Source: Thermoplasmata archaeon
GTDB taxonomy: Archaea; Thermoplasmatota; Thermoplasmata; Halarchaeoplasmatales; Halarchaeoplasmataceae
Reading direction: 5' to 3'
DNA length: 53,423 nt
Assembly (NCBI GenBank): GCA_003560595.1
Contig: PWKY01000025.1
Coordinates: forward strand, 1-53,423
This document shows positions 6,174-16,000 of this stretch, one piece after another. Both the position numbers and the translations under genes were made by a program. Position 1 is the stretch's first letter; every line of letters begins with the position of its first letter. The notes under the pieces were generated by a model, which ran no database searches, had not been told where the DNA came from, and was given only the letters and a program-made list of their open reading frames with translations.

Positions 6174-8876
6174 ATGGTTGAAAAACTAAATGCTGTACTT
6201 ATCTGCTTTGTTTTATTGACTAGTATGTTTTTAATTTCCGGCGGTGATTCTAGAGCGGAGATAAATGAAGAAATTGATGAACATTTAAATCCAGAGAGAA
6301 ATGAAGAGGTAAGAGAAAACGATACTGAAAAATCTTATCGTGATACGAAAATTGCTCGTGATCATCGTGATTGGCCGAGTACAGTTGAAGGTTTTTCTGA
6401 GCCATCAAAAAATTATCTGCCCACAGAATTGAAACTTCGAGATATGGAAAACCGGTTTGTATCGCCTAGCTTAAATAACTACACTTCACGAGAACCTATC
6501 CGGATAGATAACAACTCAGATTTTGATGAACAGGCGGCAGAAGAGGGGTGGGAAGGAGACGGTACCGAAGAGGATCCATACATAATTGAAGGATATGAGA
6601 TAGACGGAGAAAGTCACGGTTTTTCGGTTTATATAGGTAATGTGACCCACCACTTTGAAGTAAGGGACTGCCTTCTATACAACGCAAGTGATAATCAAAG
6701 GGAGTACTTTAAGAACAATGGCCTTTATCTATACAACTCCTCTAATGGAAAAATATACGATAACGTGGTCTCCAACAATAGAGGAGCGGGAATTCATTTA
6801 AAATATTCCAGCGAAAACTTGATCAGTCAAAATCATGCTTTATCTAATATCGGCCATGATATTTTTCTTGAGAGATCCATGGACAATACGGTCATTGACA
6901 ATGATGTTGTCAGTGATGATTCCTCGGAACTTAACTTAAATGACCAAAGCGATCCAGATTATTGTACAAACACCGTACTGGTAAAGTTAGAGGATCCTAG
7001 TAAAAATATGTTAAACCATATGGATTTTAAAAGTGCACTGAATTCACATGCCGATGAAGTTGCAGATAGGGTGGAAGGAAGGACCGAGAGACTTTTTTAT
7101 TCTTTCAAAATGGCACAGATAAGTCTTAACGGTGAGGTTGAAGTAAAAGAGGCTGTTAATATACTCAAAAACACACAAGGAGTGCTGCATGCCGAGCCTA
7201 ACTACATAGTTAAAAGCCTGAACGTCCCGAACGATCCAGGATTTCCTTCACTTTGGGGTATGTCCATGATAGATGCTCCAGGTGCGTGGAACGTAACCAC
7301 GGGAGATGAAGAAACGGTTGTTGCAGTTATTGATACAGGTGTGGATTACAACCATGAAGATTTAAAAGATAACATGTGGACCAGTGAAGAAGGTCACCAC
7401 GGGTACAACGCAATCCAAGATAACAATGACCCTATGGATGATACCGGGCACGGTACACATGTTGCAGGAACTATAGGTGCCGTCGGCGATAATGAATTAG
7501 GTGTGGTAGGAGTTAATTGGAACGTTAGTTTGATGGGGGTCAAATTCATGGACCAAATGGGGTTCGGCACCATCTCTCATGCTATAGCCGGTCTAGAGTA
7601 CGTGTTAGAAAGGAAGAACGAAGGTGAAAACATCGCAGCCACCACAAACAGTTGGGGTGGAGGAGGATACAGTCAGCTACTTTACGATGCCATCGAGCAG
7701 CACCAGAAAGAAGGTATACTTTTCGTCGCCGCTGCCGGTAACTCTAGATCCGATAACGACATAAACCCTGCGTATCCCGCCAGCTATAATCTAACTAATA
7801 TAATCTCTGTAGCAGCGACTGGTGAAACCGATCAGTTAGGGTTCTTTTCAAATTACGGCTCTCAAAGCGTTCATGTTGGAGCTCCAGGGGTGGACATAAA
7901 CAGCACTATGCTAGACGATAGTTATATGGTTGCCAGCGGAACATCTATGGCGGCTCCGCACGTTTCAGGCTTAGCCGCACTGTTAGCCTCACACAATTCG
8001 TCTTACGACTATAACAACTTGAAGAACATTATCCTCTCATCTGCAGATCCAGTTGAATCCTTAAAAAACAAGACCTTAACCGAAGGGCGTATCAACGCAT
8101 CTCGTGCTTTAAGATTAACTCCCGATCCAGATGATATACGATTCTGGGTACATCAACCTGGTTCGGTCTGTTGGTGGAGAGAAGAAACGGTGATCGAGAT
8201 ATCTCTTAACGATGGGGTGAATCCGGTTCTAGGAGCAAATGTTAGTGTTACCTTCAGCACTGGTGAGGATACCATAGATCTAATGGACGATGGTATCGGG
8301 GAAAATCAAGTAAAAGATGATGGATACTATTCTGGAAAATGGAATCCAGAATTTACTGGTGAGGTGATACTTACTATAACGATAGAAAAAGAGGATCTGG
8401 AGATCACAAGGGATATAACCGTGAATGTAAGAGGAGAATCCGGTGTTACCCTACTTGGTTCAGAACAAAATACCATTATAAACAACACGATTTCAGGTAA
8501 GGATTATGGTATCGTTCTTTATGATTCAGAACGCAACGAACTAGTTGACAACAATTTTGGATCATTGAACCGAGCGGGTATCAGGCTTTATAAATCTAAA
8601 CATAACGAAATAAACAACCATACGTTGATGGATTTCCAGGGAGGATATTTAGAGGTGGCTATTTCATTTGAGAGTTCGAATGATAACACGGTATCAGACA
8701 ATATGGTATCAAACACAGCGTTAGGTATTGAATTTATAGATTCTAAAAACAACCACATAATAAATAATACGTTGATCGATAACTATGCCGGTATTTGGTT
8801 CGAGGGATCACACCATAACTCCCTCGTAGATAATAACGTGTCTTACAATCAATTTGATGGTATAACCATGGTTTAA
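6174..8876 (+). CDS. Cell-surface subtilisin-like protease with flanking NosD beta-helices, N-terminal part ending at an internal TAA
   Basis: After a signal peptide (ATG 6174; TTG 6159 is an alternative; TATA-like box at 6130-6139) come, in order: a Thr/Asn-rich region, NosD-type right-handed beta-helix repeats (about residues 125-250), an inhibitor-type propeptide with LHAEPNYIV, the S8 catalytic domain with Asp387 (IDTGVDYNHEDL), His426 (GHGTHVAG) and Ser591 (SGTSMAAPHVSG), a beta-sandwich domain, then more beta-helix repeats. The frame stops at TAA 8874-8876 in mid-repeat. The identical frame continues at once with a repeat that completes the pattern, so 6174-12671 was evidently one gene of about 2165 codons. 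The truncated product would be secreted but lack its membrane anchor. Confidence 0.85.
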   Translation: MVEKLNAVLICFVLLTSMFLISGGDSRAEINEEIDEHLNPERNEEVRENDTEKSYRDTKIARDHRDWPSTVEGFSEPSKNYLPTELKLRDMENRFVSPSLNNYTSREPIRIDNNSDFDEQAAEEGWEGDGTEEDPYIIEGYEIDGESHGFSVYIGNVTHHFEVRDCLLYNASDNQREYFKNNGLYLYNSSNGKIYDNVVSNNRGAGIHLKYSSENLISQNHALSNIGHDIFLERSMDNTVIDNDVVSDDSSELNLNDQSDPDYCTNTVLVKLEDPSKNMLNHMDFKSALNSHADEVADRVEGRTERLFYSFKMAQISLNGEVEVKEAVNILKNTQGVLHAEPNYIVKSLNVPNDPGFPSLWGMSMIDAPGAWNVTTGDEETVVAVIDTGVDYNHEDLKDNMWTSEEGHHGYNAIQDNNDPMDDTGHGTHVAGTIGAVGDNELGVVGVNWNVSLMGVKFMDQMGFGTISHAIAGLEYVLERKNEGENIAATTNSWGGGGYSQLLYDAIEQHQKEGILFVAAAGNSRSDNDINPAYPASYNLTNIISVAATGETDQLGFFSNYGSQSVHVGAPGVDINSTMLDDSYMVASGTSMAAPHVSGLAALLASHNSSYDYNNLKNIILSSADPVESLKNKTLTEGRINASRALRLTPDPDDIRFWVHQPGSVCWWREETVIEISLNDGVNPVLGANVSVTFSTGEDTIDLMDDGIGENQVKDDGYYSGKWNPEFTGEVILTITIEKEDLEITRDITVNVRGESGVTLLGSEQNTIINNTISGKDYGIVLYDSERNELVDNNFGSLNRAGIRLYKSKHNEINNHTLMDFQGGYLEVAISFESSNDNTVSDNMVSNTALGIEFIDSKNNHIINNTLIDNYAGIWFEGSHHNSLVDNNVSYNQFDGITMV

Positions 8877-8891
8877 TCCAATAACAATATA

Positions 8892-11800
8892 TTGTTAAAT
8901 AACACTGCTTTTGTAAACTGGGCCTATGGGATACAATTCGCGTCATCCCACAACAATACCTTGACTAGTAATAACATTTCAGACAGCATATACGGTATAA
9001 TCGTAGGGGAATCGGACAACAATTCCTTCTACAACAACACCTTCGGTGGAAATGAGTTTTCTAGCATATATTTGATGGAGTCTAGACTTATTAAAATGGA
9101 TAACAACACTATGATCGACGTCGGTATCTATATCGAAGGATCATCTAAAGAATATTGGAATACACATAGTATAGATACATCCAATGAAGTGAATGAAAAA
9201 CCTGTTTACTATTGGAAAAACGAAACAGAAGGAACAGTGCCAACAGGTGGGGGGCAGATAATTCTCGCTAACTGTACCCAGGTGACTATCGAAGGAGATC
9301 ACATCAGTTACACTAACGTTGGCATCTTGATGGGATTCTCCCATCACAACACCATCAGGGATAACACGGTAACAAGCGTTAGTTGGGAGGGTATCACCTC
9401 GTATCACTCGGACCACAACCAGTTTATAAACAACACCGTTATAGATAATACATATCCAGGGATGTATCTCGTTTATTCTAACAACAATGTATTGCTCGAT
9501 AACAACTTATCAAATAATGGGTATGGAATTTATTTTGTATTCTCTGATAACAACCGATTTGAAGATAATAACGTATCGTCTAACTTCTACGAAGGTATCG
9601 CTATAGTGTTTTCAAATGGAAACACCATAGAAAATAACACCGTGAACTGGAACGGTTGGGAAGGGATTTTTATTTTGATGTCTGACGAAAACACTGTCTC
9701 AGATAATACTGTAGTTGGTAACCTAGAGATGGGTATCGCTTTGGCGCTATCTGATGGAAATGAGATCATACAAAATGAAGGAAGTCATAATTCATACGGC
9801 ATCTATATAGAGGAGGGAGATAGCAACATAATATATGGAAATACTCTTTACTTAGATGACGTTGCTATACATCTGAGAAGATCCCATGACAATGACATAT
9901 CAGATAATTATGCCTCTCAAAACCATTTAGGTATCACACTTCTAGAATCTGATGGTAACGCTATCACAAACAACAACGCATCAAAAAACTGGAATGGGAT
10001 CCGATTGACTTTTTCCAACTATAACGAGTTAAACGATAATATGATCTTCTCAAACAATAACACCGGTCTATTGATCTCTATATTTTCAGAAAACAACTTA
10101 TTGATGAACAACACTTCATCGAACAATACAAATGGAATTTTTATTTTGAGGTCAGATAATAATATTGTGGAGGAGAACACGGTCATATCTAACTCCAAGT
10201 ACTCCATCAATCTGGTAGGAACAAGGAATACCACGCTGGATAAAAACACCTTGGTAGACGGAGGTATATACATAGAGGGAGAGGAATTAGAAAATTGGAA
10301 TACACACACCATAAACGATTCTAACCAAGTTAATGGAAAACCTGTTTACTACTGGAAGAACGAATACGGAGGAACCGTCCCTATCGGAGCAGGGCAGGTT
10401 ATATTGGCAAATTGTACCCATGTAAACATAGAAGATCAAAATCTCAGTCACAGTTCTATTGGTATCTTGCTGGGATTCTCAGATCACACTGATATTCAAT
10501 ATAATACCGTCAGTTACAATAAGATGGACGGGATACACCTCTACGAGGCAAATAATAATACCATCACTAACAACTCTGTAGAGCGGAACGAAGGCCATGG
10601 TATCAAGGTGATGGGATCTAACCACAACATCATCTATCACAACAAATTCATAAACAATACAAATCAGGCCTTTGACGATGGAGATAACTCTTGGAATGCA
10701 CCATATCCAATAAGCGGTAATTACTGGTCGGATTGGACTGGGCCGGATGAATATAGTGGCCCCGGGCAGAACGAACCGGGAAGCGATGGCATAGTGGACT
10801 TTCCCTATGAAATTGAGGGAACAAATGTCGTAGATTACTATCCATGGACTATCCCCGATGGGTGGACATTCGAAAATCCATCGGTATCCCTAACCAACCC
10901 TACCGGTGGAGAAACTTTATCTTCAGGCATGGAAGAGGAAATAACGTGGTATACCGAAGAGGGAACTGGAAATATTACCTCCATCGATTTGGAATATAGT
11001 GATAACGGTGGTACAACCTGGGATACTATAGTGTCAGATATAGAAGATACTGGAAGTTATCTATGGGAGGTGCCTGAAGAACCAACTGTTAATGGTATGA
11101 TCAGGATCACAGTAAGAGATGATAATAATTTGCAAGGTATGAACAATAGTGATGTATTTGAGGTAGCTGAAGCTGAATTTGAATACGGTGAACTCATCAT
11201 TGATGATACCTCTGTGGGACCTGGTGAAAATGTTTCGTTGAGTGTGGTTATATCTAACGTCGGTAGGGGTACAGGTATAGAGAACGTTTCTCTGAGAGTA
11301 GATGGACTGACCATAGATTCACAGGAAGTAATGATCGAGGCAGGTTCAAACGAAACTGTAGAATTCATATGGTCCCATGATGAACCCGGAGACTATACTC
11401 TGGAGATATGGTCTGGTACAGATAATACGAGAAAATTCCAAGAGAGTGTAAAAATACTAGAACCTGCTTCATTCGATTACTCAAGTTTCTCTGTTGAACC
11501 AACTGAGGTGATCGCAGGTGAAAACATAACGATAAGTACGAGTGTTATCAACTTTGGAGAGATGGAAGGAGATGAAATAATCGAACTGAGGATCGACGGG
11601 TCTGTTGTTGATACTAAAAATATGACGTTTGCACCATACCAAGGGGAGAGGATAGAATTCATCTGGTCCTACGATGAGCCTGGAATTTACGATATGGAGA
11701 TATGGTCTGGGACGCAGGAGGAGGAAAAGTTCAACCAAACTGTTACTCTATTAAAACCGGCGGAATTCGTATATTCTGACTTTTCTGTTGATACCACAGA

Positions 11801-12671
11801 GGTAGAACCCGGTGACAACATTACTCTTAGTATGAGTATTTTGAATATAGGTGAGGTAGAGGGTACTGAAACTGTGGATATGAAAGTTAACGGCGAGAGT
11901 GTTGATTCAAAACAATTACTACTTGCACCATACGGAGGTGAGGTGATAGAGTTCGTTTGGTCTACCCAAGAACCTGGTACATATCATCTGGAGATCTGGT
12001 CTGGTACGCAGGAGGAGGAAAAGTTCAATCAAACCGTGGTCATACTGAAACCTACGGAGTTCATATACTCTGATTTCATTGTAGATCCACAAGAGATATT
12101 CGTTGGAGAAGAGGTAAACATAAGCATAACGGTGACCAACATCGGAGAGGTGGAAGGAACCAAAGATGTTGAACTGATCGTTGATGAAGAGGTCGTTGAT
12201 ATCTTTCAATTAACCTTGGTCGGAGGCGAGAATGAAACCGTGAGATTCACATGGAGCGAAGAGGAACCTGGGGAATATATAGTAGAGATCGAGCAGTTCA
12301 ACGAAACTGTAACTGTAAAATTGGAAAGGGATGTTATGCCGACCTCGGTATGGATCGGATTGTTTATACTTCTAATTTTGGCAGTAGGTGCCATCGGTTT
12401 TTTGGTTTTCAAATCATTCTGTAAAAGAAAACGAGCAGAGCCTGAAGATGTTGATACAGATGATGACGCCGGCCAGGATATCATTGAAGAAGAGATAGAT
12501 GATGAACCCACGGAAGCCTTTGAAGCAGATACGGATGAAGAAGCTGTCGATAGCTCTTTTGAAGAAGAAATAGATGATGAACCCACGGAAGTCTTTGAAA
12601 CAGATACGGATGAAAAAGCTGTCGATAGCTCTTTTGAAGAAGAAACTGTAGAAGAAGAGCTAGAACGATGA
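8892..12671 (+). CDS. C-terminal part of the interrupted surface protease: NosD repeats, Ig-like, four CARDB domains, membrane anchor
   Basis: This is the in-frame continuation after TAA 8874-8876. It has no convincing start of its own (TTG 8892 is the first near-start codon). Long NosD beta-helix repeats include two copies of a block with KPVYYWKN, and close with the NYWSDW and DGIVDFPYEI motifs typical of NosD. An Ig-like module, shared with the subtilase downstream, follows near 10880-11160. Then come four CARDB-type beta-sandwiches of about 95 residues, one transmembrane helix (near 12350-12410), a basic stop-transfer and an acidic cytoplasmic tail made of a duplicated 25-residue unit. 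Whether it is translated on its own, by readthrough, or not at all cannot be seen. Confidence 0.7.
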   Translation: MLNNTAFVNWAYGIQFASSHNNTLTSNNISDSIYGIIVGESDNNSFYNNTFGGNEFSSIYLMESRLIKMDNNTMIDVGIYIEGSSKEYWNTHSIDTSNEVNEKPVYYWKNETEGTVPTGGGQIILANCTQVTIEGDHISYTNVGILMGFSHHNTIRDNTVTSVSWEGITSYHSDHNQFINNTVIDNTYPGMYLVYSNNNVLLDNNLSNNGYGIYFVFSDNNRFEDNNVSSNFYEGIAIVFSNGNTIENNTVNWNGWEGIFILMSDENTVSDNTVVGNLEMGIALALSDGNEIIQNEGSHNSYGIYIEEGDSNIIYGNTLYLDDVAIHLRRSHDNDISDNYASQNHLGITLLESDGNAITNNNASKNWNGIRLTFSNYNELNDNMIFSNNNTGLLISIFSENNLLMNNTSSNNTNGIFILRSDNNIVEENTVISNSKYSINLVGTRNTTLDKNTLVDGGIYIEGEELENWNTHTINDSNQVNGKPVYYWKNEYGGTVPIGAGQVILANCTHVNIEDQNLSHSSIGILLGFSDHTDIQYNTVSYNKMDGIHLYEANNNTITNNSVERNEGHGIKVMGSNHNIIYHNKFINNTNQAFDDGDNSWNAPYPISGNYWSDWTGPDEYSGPGQNEPGSDGIVDFPYEIEGTNVVDYYPWTIPDGWTFENPSVSLTNPTGGETLSSGMEEEITWYTEEGTGNITSIDLEYSDNGGTTWDTIVSDIEDTGSYLWEVPEEPTVNGMIRITVRDDNNLQGMNNSDVFEVAEAEFEYGELIIDDTSVGPGENVSLSVVISNVGRGTGIENVSLRVDGLTIDSQEVMIEAGSNETVEFIWSHDEPGDYTLEIWSGTDNTRKFQESVKILEPASFDYSSFSVEPTEVIAGENITISTSVINFGEMEGDEIIELRIDGSVVDTKNMTFAPYQGERIEFIWSYDEPGIYDMEIWSGTQEEEKFNQTVTLLKPAEFVYSDFSVDTTEVEPGDNITLSMSILNIGEVEGTETVDMKVNGESVDSKQLLLAPYGGEVIEFVWSTQEPGTYHLEIWSGTQEEEKFNQTVVILKPTEFIYSDFIVDPQEIFVGEEVNISITVTNIGEVEGTKDVELIVDEEVVDIFQLTLVGGENETVRFTWSEEEPGEYIVEIEQFNETVTVKLERDVMPTSVWIGLFILLILAVGAIGFLVFKSFCKRKRAEPEDVDTDDDAGQDIIEEEIDDEPTEAFEADTDEEAVDSSFEEEIDDEPTEVFETDTDEKAVDSSFEEETVEEELER
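12486..12635 (+). repeat. 75-bp tandem duplication encoding the acidic tail
   Basis: Two units, 12486-12560 and 12561-12635, differ at about four of 75 positions and encode EEEIDDEPTEAFEADTDEEA plus VDSSF, twice. The start of a third unit (EEE) follows. The near-identity indicates recent slippage or unequal exchange inside the cytoplasmic tail. Confidence 0.85.
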
Positions 12672-12713
12672 GTTCATCCTATTTCAAAATGGTATCAGTC
12701 ATCTTTGGTAGAT

Positions 12714-12734
12714 AAAAAACGGGCCTGAGGGGAT
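12714..12734. repeat. Copy of the tRNA-Lys 3' end plus its T-run (21-bp direct repeat)
   Basis: These 21 bases are identical to 12871-12891, which is the 3' end of tRNA-Lys plus the A-run that serves as its oligo-T terminator on the minus strand. The copies are 157 bases apart and enclose the hairpin segment. This is how an attachment-site duplication at a tRNA gene looks; partial tandem duplication of the gene end is the alternative. Confidence 0.7.
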
Positions 12735-12870
12735 CCTGTTCAGAATTACTCTAACGTCGTAATTCTAAACGCTCACAAAATTGAGAATAATTTTGTTCAC
12801 GAACCCAAGGGTTCTCTAGTTGGAACGAGTTCCATGTGTTCACAGATCAATATCTGTTCTCACCCCAATA
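12735..12870. other. Five-hairpin cassette between the 21-bp repeats
   Basis: No gene is present. Five perfect inverted repeats follow one another: 12742-12749/12759-12766 (8 bp), 12775-12782/12789-12796 (8 bp), 12801-12806/12809-12814 (6 bp), 12821-12826/12829-12834 (6 bp) and 12842-12847/12852-12857 (6 bp). On the minus strand GAAC-containing linkers recur next to the stems (GTGAACA twice, GAGAAC twice). The loops are 2-9 bases. If read on the minus strand, it ends in the tRNA-like 3' repeat and a T-run, so it could be a small structured RNA or a folded single-stranded DNA element. Together with flanks this accounts for most of the 404-base gap between the two protease genes. Confidence 0.6.
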
Positions 12871-12876
12871 AAAAAA

Positions 12877-12950
12877 CGGGCCTGAGGGGATTCGAACCCC
12901 CGGCCGATCGGTTAAGAGCCGATCGCTCTACCTGGCTGAGCTACAGGCCC
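12877..12950 (-). tRNA. tRNA-Lys (CUU)
   Basis: Read on the minus strand from 12950: acceptor GGGCCTG pairs with CAGGCCC, D-arm with GCTCAGCCAGGTAGAGC, anticodon stem ATCGG/CCGAT with loop CTCTTAA (anticodon CTT), and T-arm GGGGG-TTCGAAT-CCCCT. The discriminator is G and CCA is not encoded. A TATA-like box (12975-12984) lies about 30 bases before the 5' end and a run of T follows the 3' end. No intron. Confidence 0.95.
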
Positions 12951-13075
12951 ATGAGCAGTTGCTAATATGAGGGTGAATATAAACATTTTCACGGAAAATA
13001 ACTGTGCAAACTATGTTTTTGATAACAAGGTATTTAATAATCGTTGAAGTTATTTGCGATAAAAAGGGGATCTAG

Positions 13076-16000
13076 ATGAAGTACGTCTTTAAACTATGGT
13101 CAATCATGTTGATCGCAATATTGATCATTTCCATGTACCCTACCGATGCATCGTTGATAGATGAAGAAAAAAATCGGGAATATAATGTATTGGTCAGTTT
13201 TAGTAACACTGGTGATATTACACGTATAAAATCGACTGATGCGGAGGTGATCGAAACATACACTTCTCAGGTATTATTAAGGGTCAATAGAGATGTAGAG
13301 AAAGAACTGAACGAACTCGGTTTAAAGACTACCCATCTGCGACCTAGAACTATTTTGAGCATGAAAAGACACCCATTTGGTTTCGAGGGCGAAAAAATAT
13401 CTTTTTTGGATGAGATAACCATAGAAGATTATGAGCCTGGTGTTGAGGGATTATTCATCATACATCTAATGGGACCGCCACATCCTCGATGGTGGAGAAA
13501 GCTTGATGATTTGGGTGTGAATATAATAAATTACGTACCAAACTATGCATACGAAGTAAAGATGACGCCGGAATTGGCTGAAGAAGTTGTAGAACTTTAC
13601 TTCGTAGATCGGGTCGAAGTATATCAACCTGCTTTTAAATTAGCAGAGGATCTCAAAACTGGACTGGTTAGTATAAGACTTACTGAAGGAGCAAGATTAA
13701 GCACATTTGAAATAATAGATTCTAAATTAGATGTGATCTCAGTCACAGAGACGGCAGGCTATGGTACGATTATCCTAGTAGAAGCCAGGGATAAAACGGT
13801 GTTTTCGGAGATCGTACGTTTGCCTGAGGTATATCGCATATCAAATCATGCCGAACCTGATCTGACCGACGAGATCGCATCACAGATAATCGGTGGTGGG
13901 TGTTGGATATGGGATCCATATGACGACCCCTATGAACCGTATAGAGGGCATGGAGACCACGGTGCTTATGTTAATCAATTGGGATATACTGGAAGAGGGG
14001 TTACAACGGCTATCGCAGATACGGGTATAGGTGACGGAACTGCCGGGAATGCTGGTCATCTAGACTTTGATGGGAGAGTTATCGGAGGTCATTATTGGAG
14101 TGGAAATACCTGGGCGGATGGGCACGGACATGGAACCCACGTGGCCGGTTCACTTGCTGGTAATACCTATAACGGAACTAGTAAAACTATAGATGAATTC
14201 GGATACATCACTAGTATGGGAGAGTACTACGCAGCCCAGGGTCTTGCTTACAACTCAGATATATATGGGCAGAAGATATTCGACGACGATGGCGATTGGA
14301 TAGGACCCAGTACTTATTTTGAGATTATCGAGGAGGCAAAGCAGAACGCTGGAGCCTACGTACATTCTAACTCATGGGGTGACGACACGAGTATGGGTAG
14401 TTATACCGATGCATCGGAGGATTATGATAGAGCGGTTAGAGATGCAAATAGGGAGTCGGATAACAACGAACCCATGATCATAGTTACCGCCGCAGGGAAT
14501 GAAGGTGGAAGTGGGATCGTCCCTCCAGGTACTGCAAAGAATGTGATAACCGTGGGTTCTACGGAGAACTTCAACCCAGACATGGGGGTCGATGATCCTG
14601 AAAGCATATCTGATTTTAGTTCTAGAGGATGGACCGATGATATGCGTATCAAACCTGACCTAGTTGCACCAGGAGAAGGTATCATCTCGACAGGTATAAC
14701 CAGTGATGATAGTTATGAATCCAGATCAGGGACATCTATGGCCGTCCCTGCTGTTGCTGGAGCTGCTGCCGTAGTGGTAGAATGGTACGAAGATAACTAC
14801 GGATATACACCCAGTCCTGCCATGGTAAAATCTCTCATGATAAATACTGCGTATTCACTCCAAGGCGAGACTGGAGCTATACCTAATAGGCACGAAGGTT
14901 GGGGCATGGTGAATCTGGTTTATTTGATCGGTACCGATTTAAACTTCATTATGGAAGATCAAACTTCATCGTTGACTACAGGAGAGGTTGACGAATACTA
15001 TATTGAATATCAAGATAATTCAGAACCCCTTAAGGTCAGTTTAGTTTGGACGGATAAGGAAGCGTTATCTGGTGATATCTGGGCGCTAAAAAATAACCTA
15101 AATTTAGAGGTGATTGCACCGAACGGTGATACATTCCGTGGAAATGCTTTTCACGAGGGATGGACATCACCAAACAAAGGAACTATGGATGATTTTGACA
15201 TCAATAACGACGGTTGGGATGATGTAAATAATGTTCAAAATGTCTACATCCATCAGGATGATCTGGAAACCGGTACCTATAAGGTTCGAATACATGGTGA
15301 ACTGATTTCTATGGATTCCAACAACGATGGTTATATCAACCAAGATTATGCACTGGTCATCCAGAACGCATATGAAAAGATCCCTCCTTCCATATCTCTC
15401 AATGCCCCCGACGGTGGAGAAGTTTGGTATGCGGGTATGGAGAACGAGATTTCATGGGAAACAGAAAGAGGTGACGGAGATATAGAGCATATCGATCTAG
15501 ATTACAGCATCGATGGAGGTCACTCCTGGGAGATCATCGGAACGGGATTAGAAGACACTGGAACCTATCTATGGGAGGTGCCGGATGAACCAAGTATGGA
15601 GTCTCTGGTAAGGGTAACAGTTTACGACGAAGCAGATATAAGCGCTTTCGACATAAGTAATGATACCTTCGCTATAATAGGTACTGAACAAACACACACT
15701 ATCGAGATAATTAACCCATTGGAAGGTGATTTATTATCGTCAGAAGATATCCTCTTGGAGTGGGCGGTAGAGGAAGGATTGCCATCTATAGATAAACACG
15801 AAGTTAGTATAGGATATGATTTATGGATAGAAGCTCATGAGGGAGATAGGCACACATTTACGAACATTGAAGAGGGAGACCATAAGGCCATGGTAAGGGT
15901 AACTGATGAATATGGTTATTCTGTGGAAAAATCGGTCAATTTTATAGTTGATACTACACCACCAGATGTAGAGATCACTCGACCACAAGAAGGAGAAATC

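Noticed and set aside
12206-12586. Ser-rich frame antisense to the acidic protease tail
   Set aside because: It is the complement of the Asp/Glu repeat; there is no independent support.
12735-12870. CRISPR array
   Set aside because: The palindromes differ in sequence and length, there is no repeated repeat unit, and no cas gene is present in the window.
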